Program-made: the position numbers and the translations under genes
The notes under the pieces: generated by a model
Databases searched by the model: none
Told to the model about the DNA's origin: nothing
The model's input: only the letters and a program-made list of their open reading frames with translations
In this document: positions 34,387-42,857 of the stretch, in pieces
Layout of the letters: the number at the start of each line of letters is the position of its first letter
How positions within the stretch are numbered: position 1 is the first letter of the stretch
Assembly (NCBI GenBank): GCA_934248075.1
Contig: CAKQKH010000002.1
Coordinates: 62,001 to 126,000 of the forward strand
Length of the DNA stretch: 64,000 nt
Reading direction: 5' to 3'
Source: an uncultured Alphaproteobacteria bacterium
GTDB taxonomy: Bacteria > Pseudomonadota > Alphaproteobacteria > RF32 > CAG-239

Positions 34387-34623
34387 TTATTGGTTATCAC
34401 CGGTTTTGAGACCGAAAGCACCGTACTTGCTCTTGAACTTAGAAAGCTGACCACCGGTATCTACCAAACGACGAACGCCAGTCCAAGCCGGATGAGATTT
34501 GGGATCTACTTCCAAATTGATAACATCGCCGGCTTTACCCAAAGTCGAGCGAACTTTAACTTTTTCACCATCAGTCATTACATATGTAATTTCGTGATAA
34601 TCAGGATGAATACCATTTTTCAT
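34387..34623 (-). CDS. rpmE: 50S ribosomal protein L31
   Basis: The sequence KNGIHPDYHEITYVMTDGEK, then SHPAWTGVRRLVDTGGQLSK, then FKSKYG, is L31. The zinc-binding cysteines of the C+ form are missing, so this is a zinc-independent (C-) type, as is common in alphaproteobacteria. The length, 78 residues, is usual. It has its own terminator and a good ribosome binding site (AGGAG). Confidence 0.96.
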   Translation of the reverse strand: MKNGIHPDYHEITYVMTDGEKVKVRSTLGKAGDVINLEVDPKSHPAWTGVRRLVDTGGQLSKFKSKYGAFGLKTGDNQ

Positions 34624-34733
34624 CTTAAAAAACTCCTAAATTCGGTACACACAGTATAATTTTGATGACCTTATACATTAATCACTTGAAGAACGCAAGC
34701 ATTATTTAAATATTTTTTAAAAAATTATCAAGT

Positions 34734-35615
34734 TTAGTCCAATTCCTCAAGCTCGACAGTATTGGCTTTGCCGGAAGCGGCATCAACATTTACAACCTTA
34801 ATGCTAAAGTTTTTGTATCCTTTAGGCAACAAGTAGCTGCGCACAGCAACCGCCCGATTAAGGCTCTGACGTTTCTTTTTGAAAGCATCTACCCCGTCAT
34901 CAAGATTATAAGAATAAATGGCGATTTTGTGGTTGGCGGCGTCCGCAAAAGAAGCAATTATCGCATCAACCTGCTGTTTTTGCGCTTCCGTCAACTCATC
35001 AACACCATCAGCAAAAACAATATCATGACCTGATGATTGAGCAGGTTGCGGAGCGGCAGGCTCCTCCACAAGCAAAGCTGAAGACTCTGAAGAAACAATC
35101 GGCTCGGTTGTCGGCTCGGGCGCGATATCTTTCTTGGGCATTTCTGCCGGAGTCTCCGCCGGCACAACTGTTGGAGCCGCAGGACGGTTGTCAGCCTTGA
35201 CTTCAGGCTCAATCGGCTTTGTCGGCTCAACATCTACGACCTCAACCGGCGCGGCGTCTTCAACATAGGGGATTTGGCGATGAGCATCAGCGGTCGGCGC
35301 TTGGAGCTGAGGCTGGGATTGCGGTTGCGGCTGGGATTGCGGTTGCGGCTGCGGCTGAGGCTTAGATGCTGTCTTTTTAATCTTTGCCACCGCCCGCGGC
35401 GCCGGTTTGGCCTTTTTGCCTTTGACCTTGGAAGCTACGGGAGCTTTTTTAACAATCGGAAACAGCGGCTCAGAAACCATTGCGGGATTAGAACCACTAC
35501 CCAGCTCTTCCAGCACGGACAGGTTAACATAAACCGAATCATCTGCCGAGGCCGCGGCAACGCCGCACACGCACCCCAACAACAAGGCGGTAAAACTGAA
35601 TTTTAGTTTCGTCAT
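34734..35615 (-). CDS. secreted OmpA-like domain protein with long disordered linker
   Basis: A signal peptide (MTKLKFSFTALLLGCVCGVA, then AASA) is followed by a basic stretch, a Pro-Gln repeat (PQPQPQPQSQPQ type, residues about 85-105) and an acidic Pro-Ala-Glu-rich linker. The C-terminal 95 residues (IVFADGVDELTEAQKQQVDA, SYNLDDGVDAFKKKRQSLNR, AVAVRSYL) form an OmpA-like domain, which normally binds peptidoglycan; the usual strongly conserved NxxLSxxRA block appears as QSLNRAVAVRSYL. A cell-envelope role is likely. It lies downstream of the IMPase-like gene, 26 bp away on the same strand. Confidence 0.8.
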   Translation of the reverse strand: MTKLKFSFTALLLGCVCGVAAASADDSVYVNLSVLEELGSGSNPAMVSEPLFPIVKKAPVASKVKGKKAKPAPRAVAKIKKTASKPQPQPQPQSQPQPQSQPQLQAPTADAHRQIPYVEDAAPVEVVDVEPTKPIEPEVKADNRPAAPTVVPAETPAEMPKKDIAPEPTTEPIVSSESSALLVEEPAAPQPAQSSGHDIVFADGVDELTEAQKQQVDAIIASFADAANHKIAIYSYNLDDGVDAFKKKRQSLNRAVAVRSYLLPKGYKNFSIKVVNVDAASGKANTVELEELD

Positions 35616-35641
35616 CGTAAAAGCCCTTTCACAATCACAAG

Positions 35642-36406
35642 TTATTTATGCAGCAAAGCGTATAACTTTGGCCCTAATTCGGCATTGCTGGCGATAATAT
35701 TGCCACTGGCCAACACAGCTGACATATCGGCAGTGCGAATATCTTTTTGATTGTATTCGTAAACATAACCGCCGGCCTCTTTTACCAGCAAAACTCCAGC
35801 AGCGTATGCGCCAAGATTGCTGTCTTGCGCAACCACACCTTCAAGCTTGCCGGCCGCCAACATGGCCAAATCCAAACTGAGAGCGCCATTAATTCTGACA
35901 GCAGCCACCGAATCGTCCAAACGGGAATCCGACATACCAAGCAGAGCATCTTTGAGATCCTTGCGCGCAGAAACACGCAAGCGCTCATGATTACGGTAGC
36001 CCTCTTTGAATGCGCCGCAGCCTTTTTCGGCAAAAAACAAATCCGCCGTCGCCGGATTGTAAATCACGGCTGAAGTGACCTGCCCTTTATCTACCACGGC
36101 GACTGAAACCGCAAAATACGGAATACCATGCATAAAATTCAGACTGCCATCAAGCGGAGACACAACAAAACAGGGGGTCGCCGGCAAGTCTTTGGCCTCA
36201 GTAACCACGGCGTAATCCGGACGGCCTTTTTGCAATTCCACCCGTAATGCTTTGTTCATACGGTCAATTGCGGCTTTGGTGTATTCCTGATGACCACGCA
36301 AAGAAGTCTGGAGCTGCTCAATCTCATTAAAATCTCTGGTGAGCGAGCCTCCGACTTTTTTGATGGCGGTAATCAGGAAATTTAAGTTTGTAGAGATATA
36401 AGACAT
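35642..36406 (-). CDS. inositol monophosphatase-family protein, metal ligands lost
   Basis: The fold is clear from PLDGSLNFMHGIPYFAVSVA at the centre and AAGVLLVKEAGGYVYEY near the end, and the location next to efp is that of alphaproteobacterial suhB-like genes. The catalytic metal-binding positions are changed, however. The usual W-x-x-D-P-L-D-G-T is VVSPLDGS (first Asp to Ser), the usual W-D-x-A-A-G is GAYAAG (Asp to Ala), and the E-E of the E-E-x-G motif and the D of the VT-x-x-D motif are also not evident. I infer a pseudoenzyme with a binding or regulatory role. Its ATG overlaps the efp stop codon by one base. Confidence 0.85.
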   Translation of the reverse strand: MSYISTNLNFLITAIKKVGGSLTRDFNEIEQLQTSLRGHQEYTKAAIDRMNKALRVELQKGRPDYAVVTEAKDLPATPCFVVSPLDGSLNFMHGIPYFAVSVAVVDKGQVTSAVIYNPATADLFFAEKGCGAFKEGYRNHERLRVSARKDLKDALLGMSDSRLDDSVAAVRINGALSLDLAMLAAGKLEGVVAQDSNLGAYAAGVLLVKEAGGYVYEYNQKDIRTADMSAVLASGNIIASNAELGPKLYALLHK

Positions 36407-36969
36407 TATTTGGCTCTCTCAACATAAGACGCATCAGCAGTAGCAACAACAATTTTGTCACCAGCGCCAACGAACGGAGGAATGGTGGTACGAACGCCGT
36501 TATCCAAAATGGCCGGTTTATATGAAGATGAAACGGTTTGCCCTTTGATGACCGGCTCAGTCTCGGCAACAGTGCAAATCACCTGCAACGGCAACTCAAT
36601 AGAGATTGGTTTGCTGTCGATAACGCTGGCCTTAACTTGCATACCGTCAGTCAAAAACGGACGAGAATCTCCCAGAATATCCGCCGGCATGGTGAATTGT
36701 TCAAAAGTCTCGTTTTCCATAAAATTCAGGCCGTTGGAATCTTCAAACAAAAACTGGCAGTCTTTGGTTTCAACCATCATTTTTTCAACAACATCTTCGG
36801 TGCGGAAACGTTCGTTGGTTTTGGTACCCTCTTCAACCGACTTCATCTCAACCTGCATAAAAGCACCGCCTTTGCCGGGTTTTACAAAGTTAGTTTTGGT
36901 AACTGTCCACGGTTTGTTTTTGTATTCGATAACCCAACCGATACGAATTGAACCTGCTTGTTGTTTCAT
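36406..36969 (-). CDS. efp: elongation factor P
   Basis: Relieves ribosome stalling at polyproline. The KOW-like domain I holds the modified lysine loop KPGKGGAF with K33, and the two OB domains follow, including the signature region QLPLQVICTVAETEPVIKGQ and later PPFVGAGDKIVV. The length, 187 residues, is standard. AGGAG stands before the ATG. EF-P would be needed here because the window encodes several Pro-rich proteins, notably the PopZ (PE)n repeat. It is directly upstream of the IMPase-like gene. Confidence 0.95.
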   Translation of the reverse strand: MKQQAGSIRIGWVIEYKNKPWTVTKTNFVKPGKGGAFMQVEMKSVEEGTKTNERFRTEDVVEKMMVETKDCQFLFEDSNGLNFMENETFEQFTMPADILGDSRPFLTDGMQVKASVIDSKPISIELPLQVICTVAETEPVIKGQTVSSSYKPAILDNGVRTTIPPFVGAGDKIVVATADASYVERAK

Positions 36970-37036
36970 TATTTTTCTCCTTAATTTGGCATTAGTACAG
37001 ATAAGTTTATTGGCAACCTAATATAAACTTTGCCAT

Positions 37037-37537
37037 TTAGCAACTAAAATCGTCATAATCTGATGAATTTATTATCACAAAATCAATATCCAACCCTTGA
37101 ATATCGACCAGATCGGCGCTTAGATCAACCGCAGATTGGATAAGGAATAACTCATTGTACCATTTTATAACTTGTGACGCGGCCGCCGCGTTGTCTTGAG
37201 TGTAACGAAAAGCCACAAACTCCGGCTCAGTCTCAGAGGCGAGCATGGCCTCGTGCCGCGTGGGATTGATAATGACGCCGAGAGCCTTGCGGGCGCCGAT
37301 TTTCTCTCGCCACGGACGAATCTGAGCTTTTAGCGGTTTGGTAGAATCGACGGCAACAACGACTCCGTCATTGTCGGCAATGTTGGCATCACAAGAAGCC
37401 AAAACCAGTTTACCGCTGGCCGCGGCTTGACGTTGTTGCTCTACACTGGCATTGGCGCCCAGCCAATAACAGCATATGCGGTCAGAGGTGTAAATTTTGT
37501 CTTTAGGACTGTTAATTTTGAGGATAATATCAGGCAT
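37037..37537 (-). CDS. degenerate ThiE-like (thiamine phosphate synthase fold) protein
   Basis: The 166-residue product keeps the outline of alphaproteobacterial ThiE-like proteins encoded near efp: ASCDANIADNDGVVVAVDST in place of the D-G-V-H-L-G-Q-E-D strand, ALGVIINPTRHEAMLASETE for I-x-G-V-S-x-H-S-x-x-E-A, and EFVAFRYTQDNAAAASQVIK, then WYNELF, for D-Y-V-A-F-G-x-F...W-x-x-x-F. The HLGQ/D substrate residues and the K-T-P loop are gone, and the C-terminal barrel strands with A-I-G-G-I are not present. It should not make thiamine phosphate. Assignment is by pattern and context. Confidence 0.6.
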   Translation of the reverse strand: MPDIILKINSPKDKIYTSDRICCYWLGANASVEQQRQAAASGKLVLASCDANIADNDGVVVAVDSTKPLKAQIRPWREKIGARKALGVIINPTRHEAMLASETEPEFVAFRYTQDNAAAASQVIKWYNELFLIQSAVDLSADLVDIQGLDIDFVIINSSDYDDFSC

Positions 37538-37617
37538 CTACTTGTAAAACTCAAACAGTTGGTTATTATGCTTTTGAATATAAGAGAATATTTTAAATTT
37601 AGAAAGAGAAATTTGCA

Positions 37618-37887
37618 ATGGAGAATAAAAAAATTGAATTGCCGCAGACAATTCAGGCTTTGGCTGAACTGAGCGCCACCACAGCCGCATTGACTGCTGC
37701 TCTCAAAACCAAACAAGAAGAACTCCGCATCCGTCTGGCCGCAGACAATCTGGCTTTGGCGCAAAAGGAACAATCTTTGACAGACTTGCAAAAGCAAGCC
37801 GCTGCAACTCTGCAAGGAATTGACGGTATAATTTCTCAAATAGACAATGTATTGGAAAACAATGGCACAGGTAACGATAACAATTAA
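37618..37887 (+). CDS. small coiled-coil protein preceding zapA
   Basis: An 89-residue protein made almost entirely of one heptad-rich helix (ELSATTAALTAALKTKQEEL to QSLTDLQKQAAATLQGIDGI). Small coiled-coil proteins of this type (such as DUF4164) are often encoded before zapA in alphaproteobacteria. It overlaps zapA by 26 bp and is probably translationally coupled with it, so a part in the division apparatus is plausible. GAAAGAG lies before the ATG. Confidence 0.75.
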   Translation: MENKKIELPQTIQALAELSATTAALTAALKTKQEELRIRLAADNLALAQKEQSLTDLQKQAAATLQGIDGIISQIDNVLENNGTGNDNN

Positions 37888-38200
37888 TTCACGCGAGTAC
37901 GCCGTCGCCTGCGAGGACGGTCAAGAATTGCGCATTATTCAGCTGGCAAAAATTTTAGATGAAAAAGCCAAGGCCTTGACCGGCGGCAGTCAGCAAGTTA
38001 ACGAATGTATGCTGCTGGCAATGGTTGGTTTGGTGCTGGCAGATGAGCTGAGCGAGCTCAAAAAAGGCGCGCCGGCAGCCGCTACGACAACCGATAACTT
38101 GACGAATCTGCTGAGACCGATTGACGAGAATCTGGCCGGACAAATAAAATCTTTGAACAATGAGTTGAATTTGCTTGCATCAGAATTAAATTCATTGTAG
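37862..38200 (+). CDS. zapA: cell division protein ZapA
   Basis: ZapA bundles FtsZ filaments. The N-terminal domain begins MAQVTITINSREYAVACEDG and contains I-I-Q-L-A-K-I-L-D-E-K, matching the family. A coiled coil (ENLAGQIKSLNNELNLLASE) closes the protein. The start is the ATG at 37862, inside the previous gene; the frame is open five codons further up with no conservation. 112 residues. It is followed by a probable 6S RNA gene, the usual alphaproteobacterial arrangement. Confidence 0.88.
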   Translation: MAQVTITINSREYAVACEDGQELRIIQLAKILDEKAKALTGGSQQVNECMLLAMVGLVLADELSELKKGAPAAATTTDNLTNLLRPIDENLAGQIKSLNNELNLLASELNSL

Positions 38201-38205
38201 CCTAA

Positions 38206-38366
38206 AAGTATAGAAACTGCGTAGTGCGTATTTCCGCAGATCTTCCGAGCCAACATATTTTTATAGGGAGCTGTTCCTGAATAAATCGTGGTTTATTTAT
38301 ACGGCACCCACCTGATCGCAAGCGGTTCGATAAGAATGTATCCATACGGCTAAATGGTTTCACTTT
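38206..38366 (+). ncRNA. ssrS: probable 6S RNA
   Basis: 6S RNA binds RNA polymerase holoenzyme and mimics an open promoter. The region between zapA and ymdB has no coding frame and ends in a strong terminator. Its ends can pair (GAAAC and GCGTAT at the 5' side with ATACGGC and GGTTTC at the 3' side), giving the long rod expected, with A/U-rich internal loops. In alphaproteobacteria the gene normally sits right after zapA. The call rests on context and approximate folding. Confidence 0.6.
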
Positions 38367-38368
38367 TA

Positions 38369-38401
38369 TAAACCTCGTTGACTTCAACGAGGTTTTCTTT
38401 T
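38369..38401 (+). terminator. terminator after the 6S RNA region
   Basis: AACCTCGTTGA and TCAACGAGGTT pair with a 3-nt or smaller loop and are followed by TTCTTTT. Confidence 0.85.
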
Positions 38402-38438
38402 ATGTTGAGGGCAGATTCACTTTGCAAAGGAAACAATC

Positions 38439-39221
38439 TTGCGGATTATATATACCGGCGATATGGTCGGGCGCCCAGGAAGGGAAGCCGTTTTTAACAA
38501 TATTGCCAAACTTAGAGAACTTTATAATTTTGACGCGCTGATCACTAATACGGACAACGCCGCTCATGGTTTTGGCGTAACCCCCGGAATTTGCCGCGAC
38601 CTTTTGGAAAAAGGCGTAACTGCAATTGTTACCGGCGACCATGTTTGGAATCAGCGCGAAATTATACCCTTTTTAGATGAGTGCAAACAAATTGTGCGGC
38701 CGCTGAATTATCCGGACAATTTGCCGGGGTGCGGCGCCAGAGAAATCGAGCTGGTAAACGGTAAAAAAATTGTGGTGGCCGAGGTAGTCGGGCGGTTGTT
38801 TATGGAGGCAGTGGATTGTCCGGCGCAAGCGATGGATAAACTGCTGAAAACCTACACACTGGGGCGCAATGTTAACGCGATTTTTGTAGATATTCACGCC
38901 GAAGCTACCGCTGAAAAAATTGCTTTCGGACATTATCTTGACGGTCGGGTTTCCGCCGTTATCGGCTCTCACACCCATGTTCCGACCAGCGACGCAATGA
39001 TTCTGCCCAAAGGTACCGCCTATCAGACCGACGCCGGCATGTGCGGCGATTACAGCGGAGTTATCGGATTTGATATTCAGGCGCCGATTGATAGGCTCTG
39101 CCGCCGTTATACCGGCAGCAAACTGGTTCCGCTTAATGGAATCGGCACTTTGTTTGGCACGTTTATCGAAACTGATGACAAGACCGGATTGGCAACCAAG
39201 ATTGAACAGATAAAGATATAA
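38439..39221 (+). CDS. YmdB-family metallophosphoesterase
   Basis: Members of this family (TIGR00282) hydrolyse cyclic nucleotides or phosphodiesters with a two-metal centre. Motifs in order: GDMVGRPGR at residues 7-15, NTDNAAHGFGVTP (the family N-x-E-N-A-A-x-G, here Asp for Glu), TGDHVWNQREI, and IGSHTHVPTSDAMILPKGTA, then YQTDAGMCGDYSGVIG. The start is a TTG at 38439 with AAAGGA upstream. 260 residues, normal size. It follows 6S RNA, as in other alphaproteobacteria, although the formyl-tetrahydrofolate cyclo-ligase gene often found between them is missing. Confidence 0.9.
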   Translation: MRIIYTGDMVGRPGREAVFNNIAKLRELYNFDALITNTDNAAHGFGVTPGICRDLLEKGVTAIVTGDHVWNQREIIPFLDECKQIVRPLNYPDNLPGCGAREIELVNGKKIVVAEVVGRLFMEAVDCPAQAMDKLLKTYTLGRNVNAIFVDIHAEATAEKIAFGHYLDGRVSAVIGSHTHVPTSDAMILPKGTAYQTDAGMCGDYSGVIGFDIQAPIDRLCRRYTGSKLVPLNGIGTLFGTFIETDDKTGLATKIEQIKI

Positions 39222-39223
39222 AA

Positions 39224-39262
39224 AAAAACAAAAAGCTCCGCATTTGCGGAGCTTTAATTTTA
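39224..39262. terminator. bidirectional terminator
   Basis: AAAGCTCCGCA, TT, TGCGGAGCTTT: perfect 11-bp arms with A and T runs on both sides, between convergent genes. Confidence 0.9.
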
Positions 39263-39273
39263 CTTTTGACAGC

Positions 39274-40014
39274 TTACTTTTTGCCGGCTGTTTTGATGAC
39301 CTCGACATATATTTTGTTGTTTTGGTCAATAAACACTACTCTTACAAAAGATATGGTTCCCACTTGCGGGAAATAACCGCTTCGCAGTTCCACCATATCT
39401 TCTCGGCTAAGTTTGGCACAGCGGTCAGATGTGACCTCGACGCTATAAACCTTGCCGAGGCGAGCTTTTCCGCGAACCTTGCGAGACCCCTGAGCAACAA
39501 CCTCATTTATTTTCTGCTCGCTCCATGGGATCATCAGATTTGCTTCTGATGGATCTGCCGGTTCCGGTATCCAGACCTTGGCGGCGGAAAGCATCTGATC
39601 TGCCATCGGTTTTAAGCCGACAACCATAACCGTCTGCCCGTCCTTGATGCCTTTTAATTCTTCAGGCATACCCTTAGGAGCATAGGTAACATAGCCGCCG
39701 GTTTCCAATTCAAGAGCCAAACCGACCGGAGTGACGAACAAAACTCTGGCTTTTTGCGGGAGCTTTGCCAATTTCCATTCAGGAGTAGGCTCAAAAACAG
39801 GCTGTCCGTCTTTAATGCTAATGATTTTGGCGGTAATAGTCGTTCCTTGCGGAAGATCAAGATCATCGGCCAAGATTCCGAAGCATCCGCCATCGCTTTT
39901 TACCTTTTTCTCAAGCGGATCTGTACTTGGAATAATGAGGACATTCATTTCTGCGCCAATCGGTAACAGGTGCGTAAACATTCTCTGCACCTGCAATGGT
40001 GATTTTGTTTCCAT
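39274..40014 (-). CDS. hypothetical protein with possible OB-fold
   Basis: A 246-residue soluble protein rich in beta strands. The middle (TITAKIISIKDGQPVFEPTP, then RVLFVTPVGLALELETGGYV and KDGQTVMVVGLKPMADQM) has the rhythm of S1/OB-fold domains, and the C-terminal 60 residues look like a second small domain. It does not match any family I can name. The start is taken as the ATG at 40012-40014; ATGs at 39981 and 39948 in the same frame are possible and no candidate has a clear ribosome binding site. Confidence 0.6.
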   Translation of the reverse strand: METKSPLQVQRMFTHLLPIGAEMNVLIIPSTDPLEKKVKSDGGCFGILADDLDLPQGTTITAKIISIKDGQPVFEPTPEWKLAKLPQKARVLFVTPVGLALELETGGYVTYAPKGMPEELKGIKDGQTVMVVGLKPMADQMLSAAKVWIPEPADPSEANLMIPWSEQKINEVVAQGSRKVRGKARLGKVYSVEVTSDRCAKLSREDMVELRSGYFPQVGTISFVRVVFIDQNNKIYVEVIKTAGKK

Positions 40015-40147
40015 ATTCTATGTATTTTTTAAGTTTAACTTTTCAGCCCCGAGAGGGATATTACAACAATACCCATAATAATAGCTGACTGTTTTGAGTC
40101 TATAACATAGAAACAGCTATAAATCAAGCACAAAATTTGACAAAAAA

Positions 40148-41278
40148 TCATTTTTGGAAAATTTGGCTTCCATAAGGAATTTCGGCGCCAATTCCTTGAC
40201 TTAGAACATCTGTCCGGACGAATCCCATCTCGCCGTTATCTATCATAATGCGCGACCAAACTCCGTCTGGACTGCGACCGGTTAGCCGCACCGTCGTCTT
40301 GGCCGGCAGCTCTTTAAGAACATCAAAGTCATCTCCGGGAGCATACATTATCAAAGCCGAAGATTTAAGATGATAGAGTTTGGACATATCATTTTTGTCC
40401 ACTGGAATATTAAGAATTTTACCGACTACCACATCATCGACACTCTGACCTTTGGCACCAAAATTAACCTCTTGGTAGTAGTTGATTTCCTGCTTTTTGC
40501 TAAACCAACTCCAAAGCTCGCTTTCAGTAACATAACCGCTGCCGGCCGGCAGCAATGCCGCCAGCGCCAACATAAGAGGAACAACCAATTGCACGGCCTT
40601 TAGCCCCAACAAATTCCAGACTTTAGGTTTGGCAACCCACAAATTTTGCCGCTGAATAAAATTCTGCAACAGATCCTGTCCGTGTTTATCAGCGTAAGCA
40701 AGAGCATTGACGGCGCAAGCCACCGCCAACTGCGGTTGTTTGAGCTGTTGATAAGCCACCACGTTATGCACCAAAATTCGCAGACTCTCAGTCTCTGATA
40801 TTGGCTGCCGCCAGTCCGCCGACAAAGCCTGAATATTTTTGATAAAAGCTTGCGGGTGCCACCAGCCCAGAAGCCAGTTGAGAGCGGCATTTTTGCATCT
40901 GGCCCAAAGCGCCGATTTGTAAGCATAGGTGCCAAGAACAGTCTTATATTTATATTTCCACAGCCAACCACGCACCATGTGTAAATTTAGGGCGCGGATA
41001 TCGGAGTTGCCATCAACATAGGGGCGAATATTTTCCAGATCCGGATAGTTCGAGGCATTATACACCAGCGACAACAAATCATATTGCTGACGGCGCTCTT
41101 CGTTTTCCAACACTTCCCATGCTTCCGACAGCTTTTGAAACTTTTCCATAGCTTCAGGCGCGGTGTTGCGATCAGGATGCCAAAATTTGGCCAAATCGCG
41201 ATAGCTGCTCTTTATTACGGCAACATCGGCATCTTCACAAACTTCCAACAGCCGATAATATCCCAATGCGTCAGACAT
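40148..41278 (-). CDS. J-domain protein with membrane helix and SH3-like domain
   Basis: Residues 5 to about 67 form a J domain, including the essential HPD (FWHPDRNTAPEAMEKFQKLS, then EAWEVLENEERRQQYD), so it should recruit DnaK. A helical region follows, then one hydrophobic segment (about 225-245, VQLVVPLMLALAALLPAG), and the last 80 residues (ALIMYAPGDDFDVLKELPAK, TTVRLTGRSPDGVWSRIMID, GEMGFVRTDVL) are an SH3b-type domain, probably periplasmic. The start at 41276-41278 has GAGGGAG upstream and overlaps the FliK-like gene by 8 bp, so it belongs to the flagellar operon. The combination is not a standard flagellar protein. Confidence 0.82.
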   Translation of the reverse strand: MSDALGYYRLLEVCEDADVAVIKSSYRDLAKFWHPDRNTAPEAMEKFQKLSEAWEVLENEERRQQYDLLSLVYNASNYPDLENIRPYVDGNSDIRALNLHMVRGWLWKYKYKTVLGTYAYKSALWARCKNAALNWLLGWWHPQAFIKNIQALSADWRQPISETESLRILVHNVVAYQQLKQPQLAVACAVNALAYADKHGQDLLQNFIQRQNLWVAKPKVWNLLGLKAVQLVVPLMLALAALLPAGSGYVTESELWSWFSKKQEINYYQEVNFGAKGQSVDDVVVGKILNIPVDKNDMSKLYHLKSSALIMYAPGDDFDVLKELPAKTTVRLTGRSPDGVWSRIMIDNGEMGFVRTDVLSQGIGAEIPYGSQIFQK

Positions 41279-42857
41279 AAACTCCCTCTCTCGGCGTATC
41301 AGCCGGCTCAACCTTAATAAAAGCCTCGTGCTGATTTATTTTAATGGTTCCAACATAGCCGACATCATACAAAGATTTTTTAAACAAATTGATAATATGG
41401 GAACAAAAATCTTGCTGATGATTTCGATCGGTGCGGATAATCAAATCAAACCGCCGCTCCGTTGCAACCGCAAAACCGTCAAACTGAAAAGCTCCAAGCT
41501 TGGAAAAAACGGTGTTAATCATAAAACGAGCGCCCTTTTCAGACTTTGACTTTTCAGATTCGCTTTCGGCATCTTTTTTGAGAGCAATTTGCAATGGCAT
41601 AATCTGACCACCGTTAAAAAACGGAATATCGACCACCCGCCATAGCGGCGTTTCGCGCGCGGAATTGCTGACCAAACTTTCCAATTGGGCAATGGTTTCG
41701 GCGCCGCGCGGCGTGGAAGCGCCAATGTCTTTTATCAGCTCAGCCCCCAACCATTTGCCGGCATCATGTTTGAGCGCGGCCTTGTAAAAAGAATAAGTAT
41801 TTGAAAGAATATCTGTTTTTAGCCCCGGAAACTTCTGTAACAGCTGAGACGCCAACCGAGGCGAACTTTGTTGCAAAGGTTCAAATATTCTCAATATTTG
41901 CAACAAGCTGTCATCTTGTCCTCGCAAATTTTGCAGCAATTGCGACGGCTGAATCCGCACAAAACCCTCATCAGGCAGAATTTTTGCCAAAGCCTCGGCA
42001 ACTGTTTTTAACAGAGGAAACTCCGCTAGTTGTTTGTCGGCCGGTGTAGATTTAATCTCTAATTGCAAAGTTGTTTCAGGCGGCAATTTAATCGGTTGCT
42101 CGCTTAAAACGCGGCCTAACGGAGTATCAAACACGGCATATGTATTGGCTGCCAACAGCTCTGCGGCCGGTTTGGCATTAATAATTTTGCCGTCCAAATT
42201 TTTGATATCTTGCACCAAATTTTGCACTAACGGCGCCAACTGTTGCGGTTTGTCGGCCAGCGGCAACATTTGGCTCAAGGTTGTTTTTAGCGGTTGCAAA
42301 AGGTTTGCCGTTAGTTGCTCCGGCTGATCTATGCTTTTTAAGGCTACCAAAACCTCGGTTGGCGGCAAATTTTGCATTATGGTCTCTTGCAATCGGGGCG
42401 GAAAATCCAATTCGGACATTAAATTATTTATCACCGGAGCAATTTTTAGCGGCTGAAAAGTTATGGGCGGCAAAGCCGTTGTGTTTTTTACCACCGGAGC
42501 AGCGGCAACCGGCGTATTGGTTGGCGGAAGCTGAGTTTTGAGCGGTTGCAACTGCAAAGAGCCGTCGCTCATAACTTTGGCGGAAAACTGACGCGCATCA
42601 CCGATCTGTCCGTCAAGTCGCAACGGCGCATTAAGCCGAACATTCAACGGCTGCGGCTCCCCCTGCTGTGGTTGCCAGAAGAGTTTAAATAAATCACCGT
42701 TTTTGAAAGTATTGGTAGTGGTGATTATGGCATTAAGCAACAGTATATCGCCGGCTTTGAACTCCGGCGGCAGCTCTTCAGGCATTGCCGTCAGAGTTTT
42801 ATCAGTCATTGAGACCGAAACTCCAGAAAGCAATGTTGAAGCAATGATATTATCCAT
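41271..42857 (-). CDS. FliK-like flagellar protein of unknown exact role
   Basis: A 528-residue protein rich in Pro, Gln and Leu, with low complexity in the first 150 residues. The C-terminal part (TPLWRVVDIPFFNGGQIMPL, then QIALKKDAE, FSKLGAFQFDGFAVATERRF, DLIIRTDR) resembles FliK/hook-length-control-like C-terminal domains of proteins encoded after flhG in alphaproteobacteria. It is not the main FliK, which is at 55103. The gene overlaps flhG by 8 bp on one side and the J-domain gene by 8 bp on the other, so all three should be translationally coupled. A role in export or hook length is inferred from context. Confidence 0.68.
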   Translation of the reverse strand: MDNIIASTLLSGVSVSMTDKTLTAMPEELPPEFKAGDILLLNAIITTTNTFKNGDLFKLFWQPQQGEPQPLNVRLNAPLRLDGQIGDARQFSAKVMSDGSLQLQPLKTQLPPTNTPVAAAPVVKNTTALPPITFQPLKIAPVINNLMSELDFPPRLQETIMQNLPPTEVLVALKSIDQPEQLTANLLQPLKTTLSQMLPLADKPQQLAPLVQNLVQDIKNLDGKIINAKPAAELLAANTYAVFDTPLGRVLSEQPIKLPPETTLQLEIKSTPADKQLAEFPLLKTVAEALAKILPDEGFVRIQPSQLLQNLRGQDDSLLQILRIFEPLQQSSPRLASQLLQKFPGLKTDILSNTYSFYKAALKHDAGKWLGAELIKDIGASTPRGAETIAQLESLVSNSARETPLWRVVDIPFFNGGQIMPLQIALKKDAESESEKSKSEKGARFMINTVFSKLGAFQFDGFAVATERRFDLIIRTDRNHQQDFCSHIINLFKKSLYDVGYVGTIKINQHEAFIKVEPADTPREGVYV

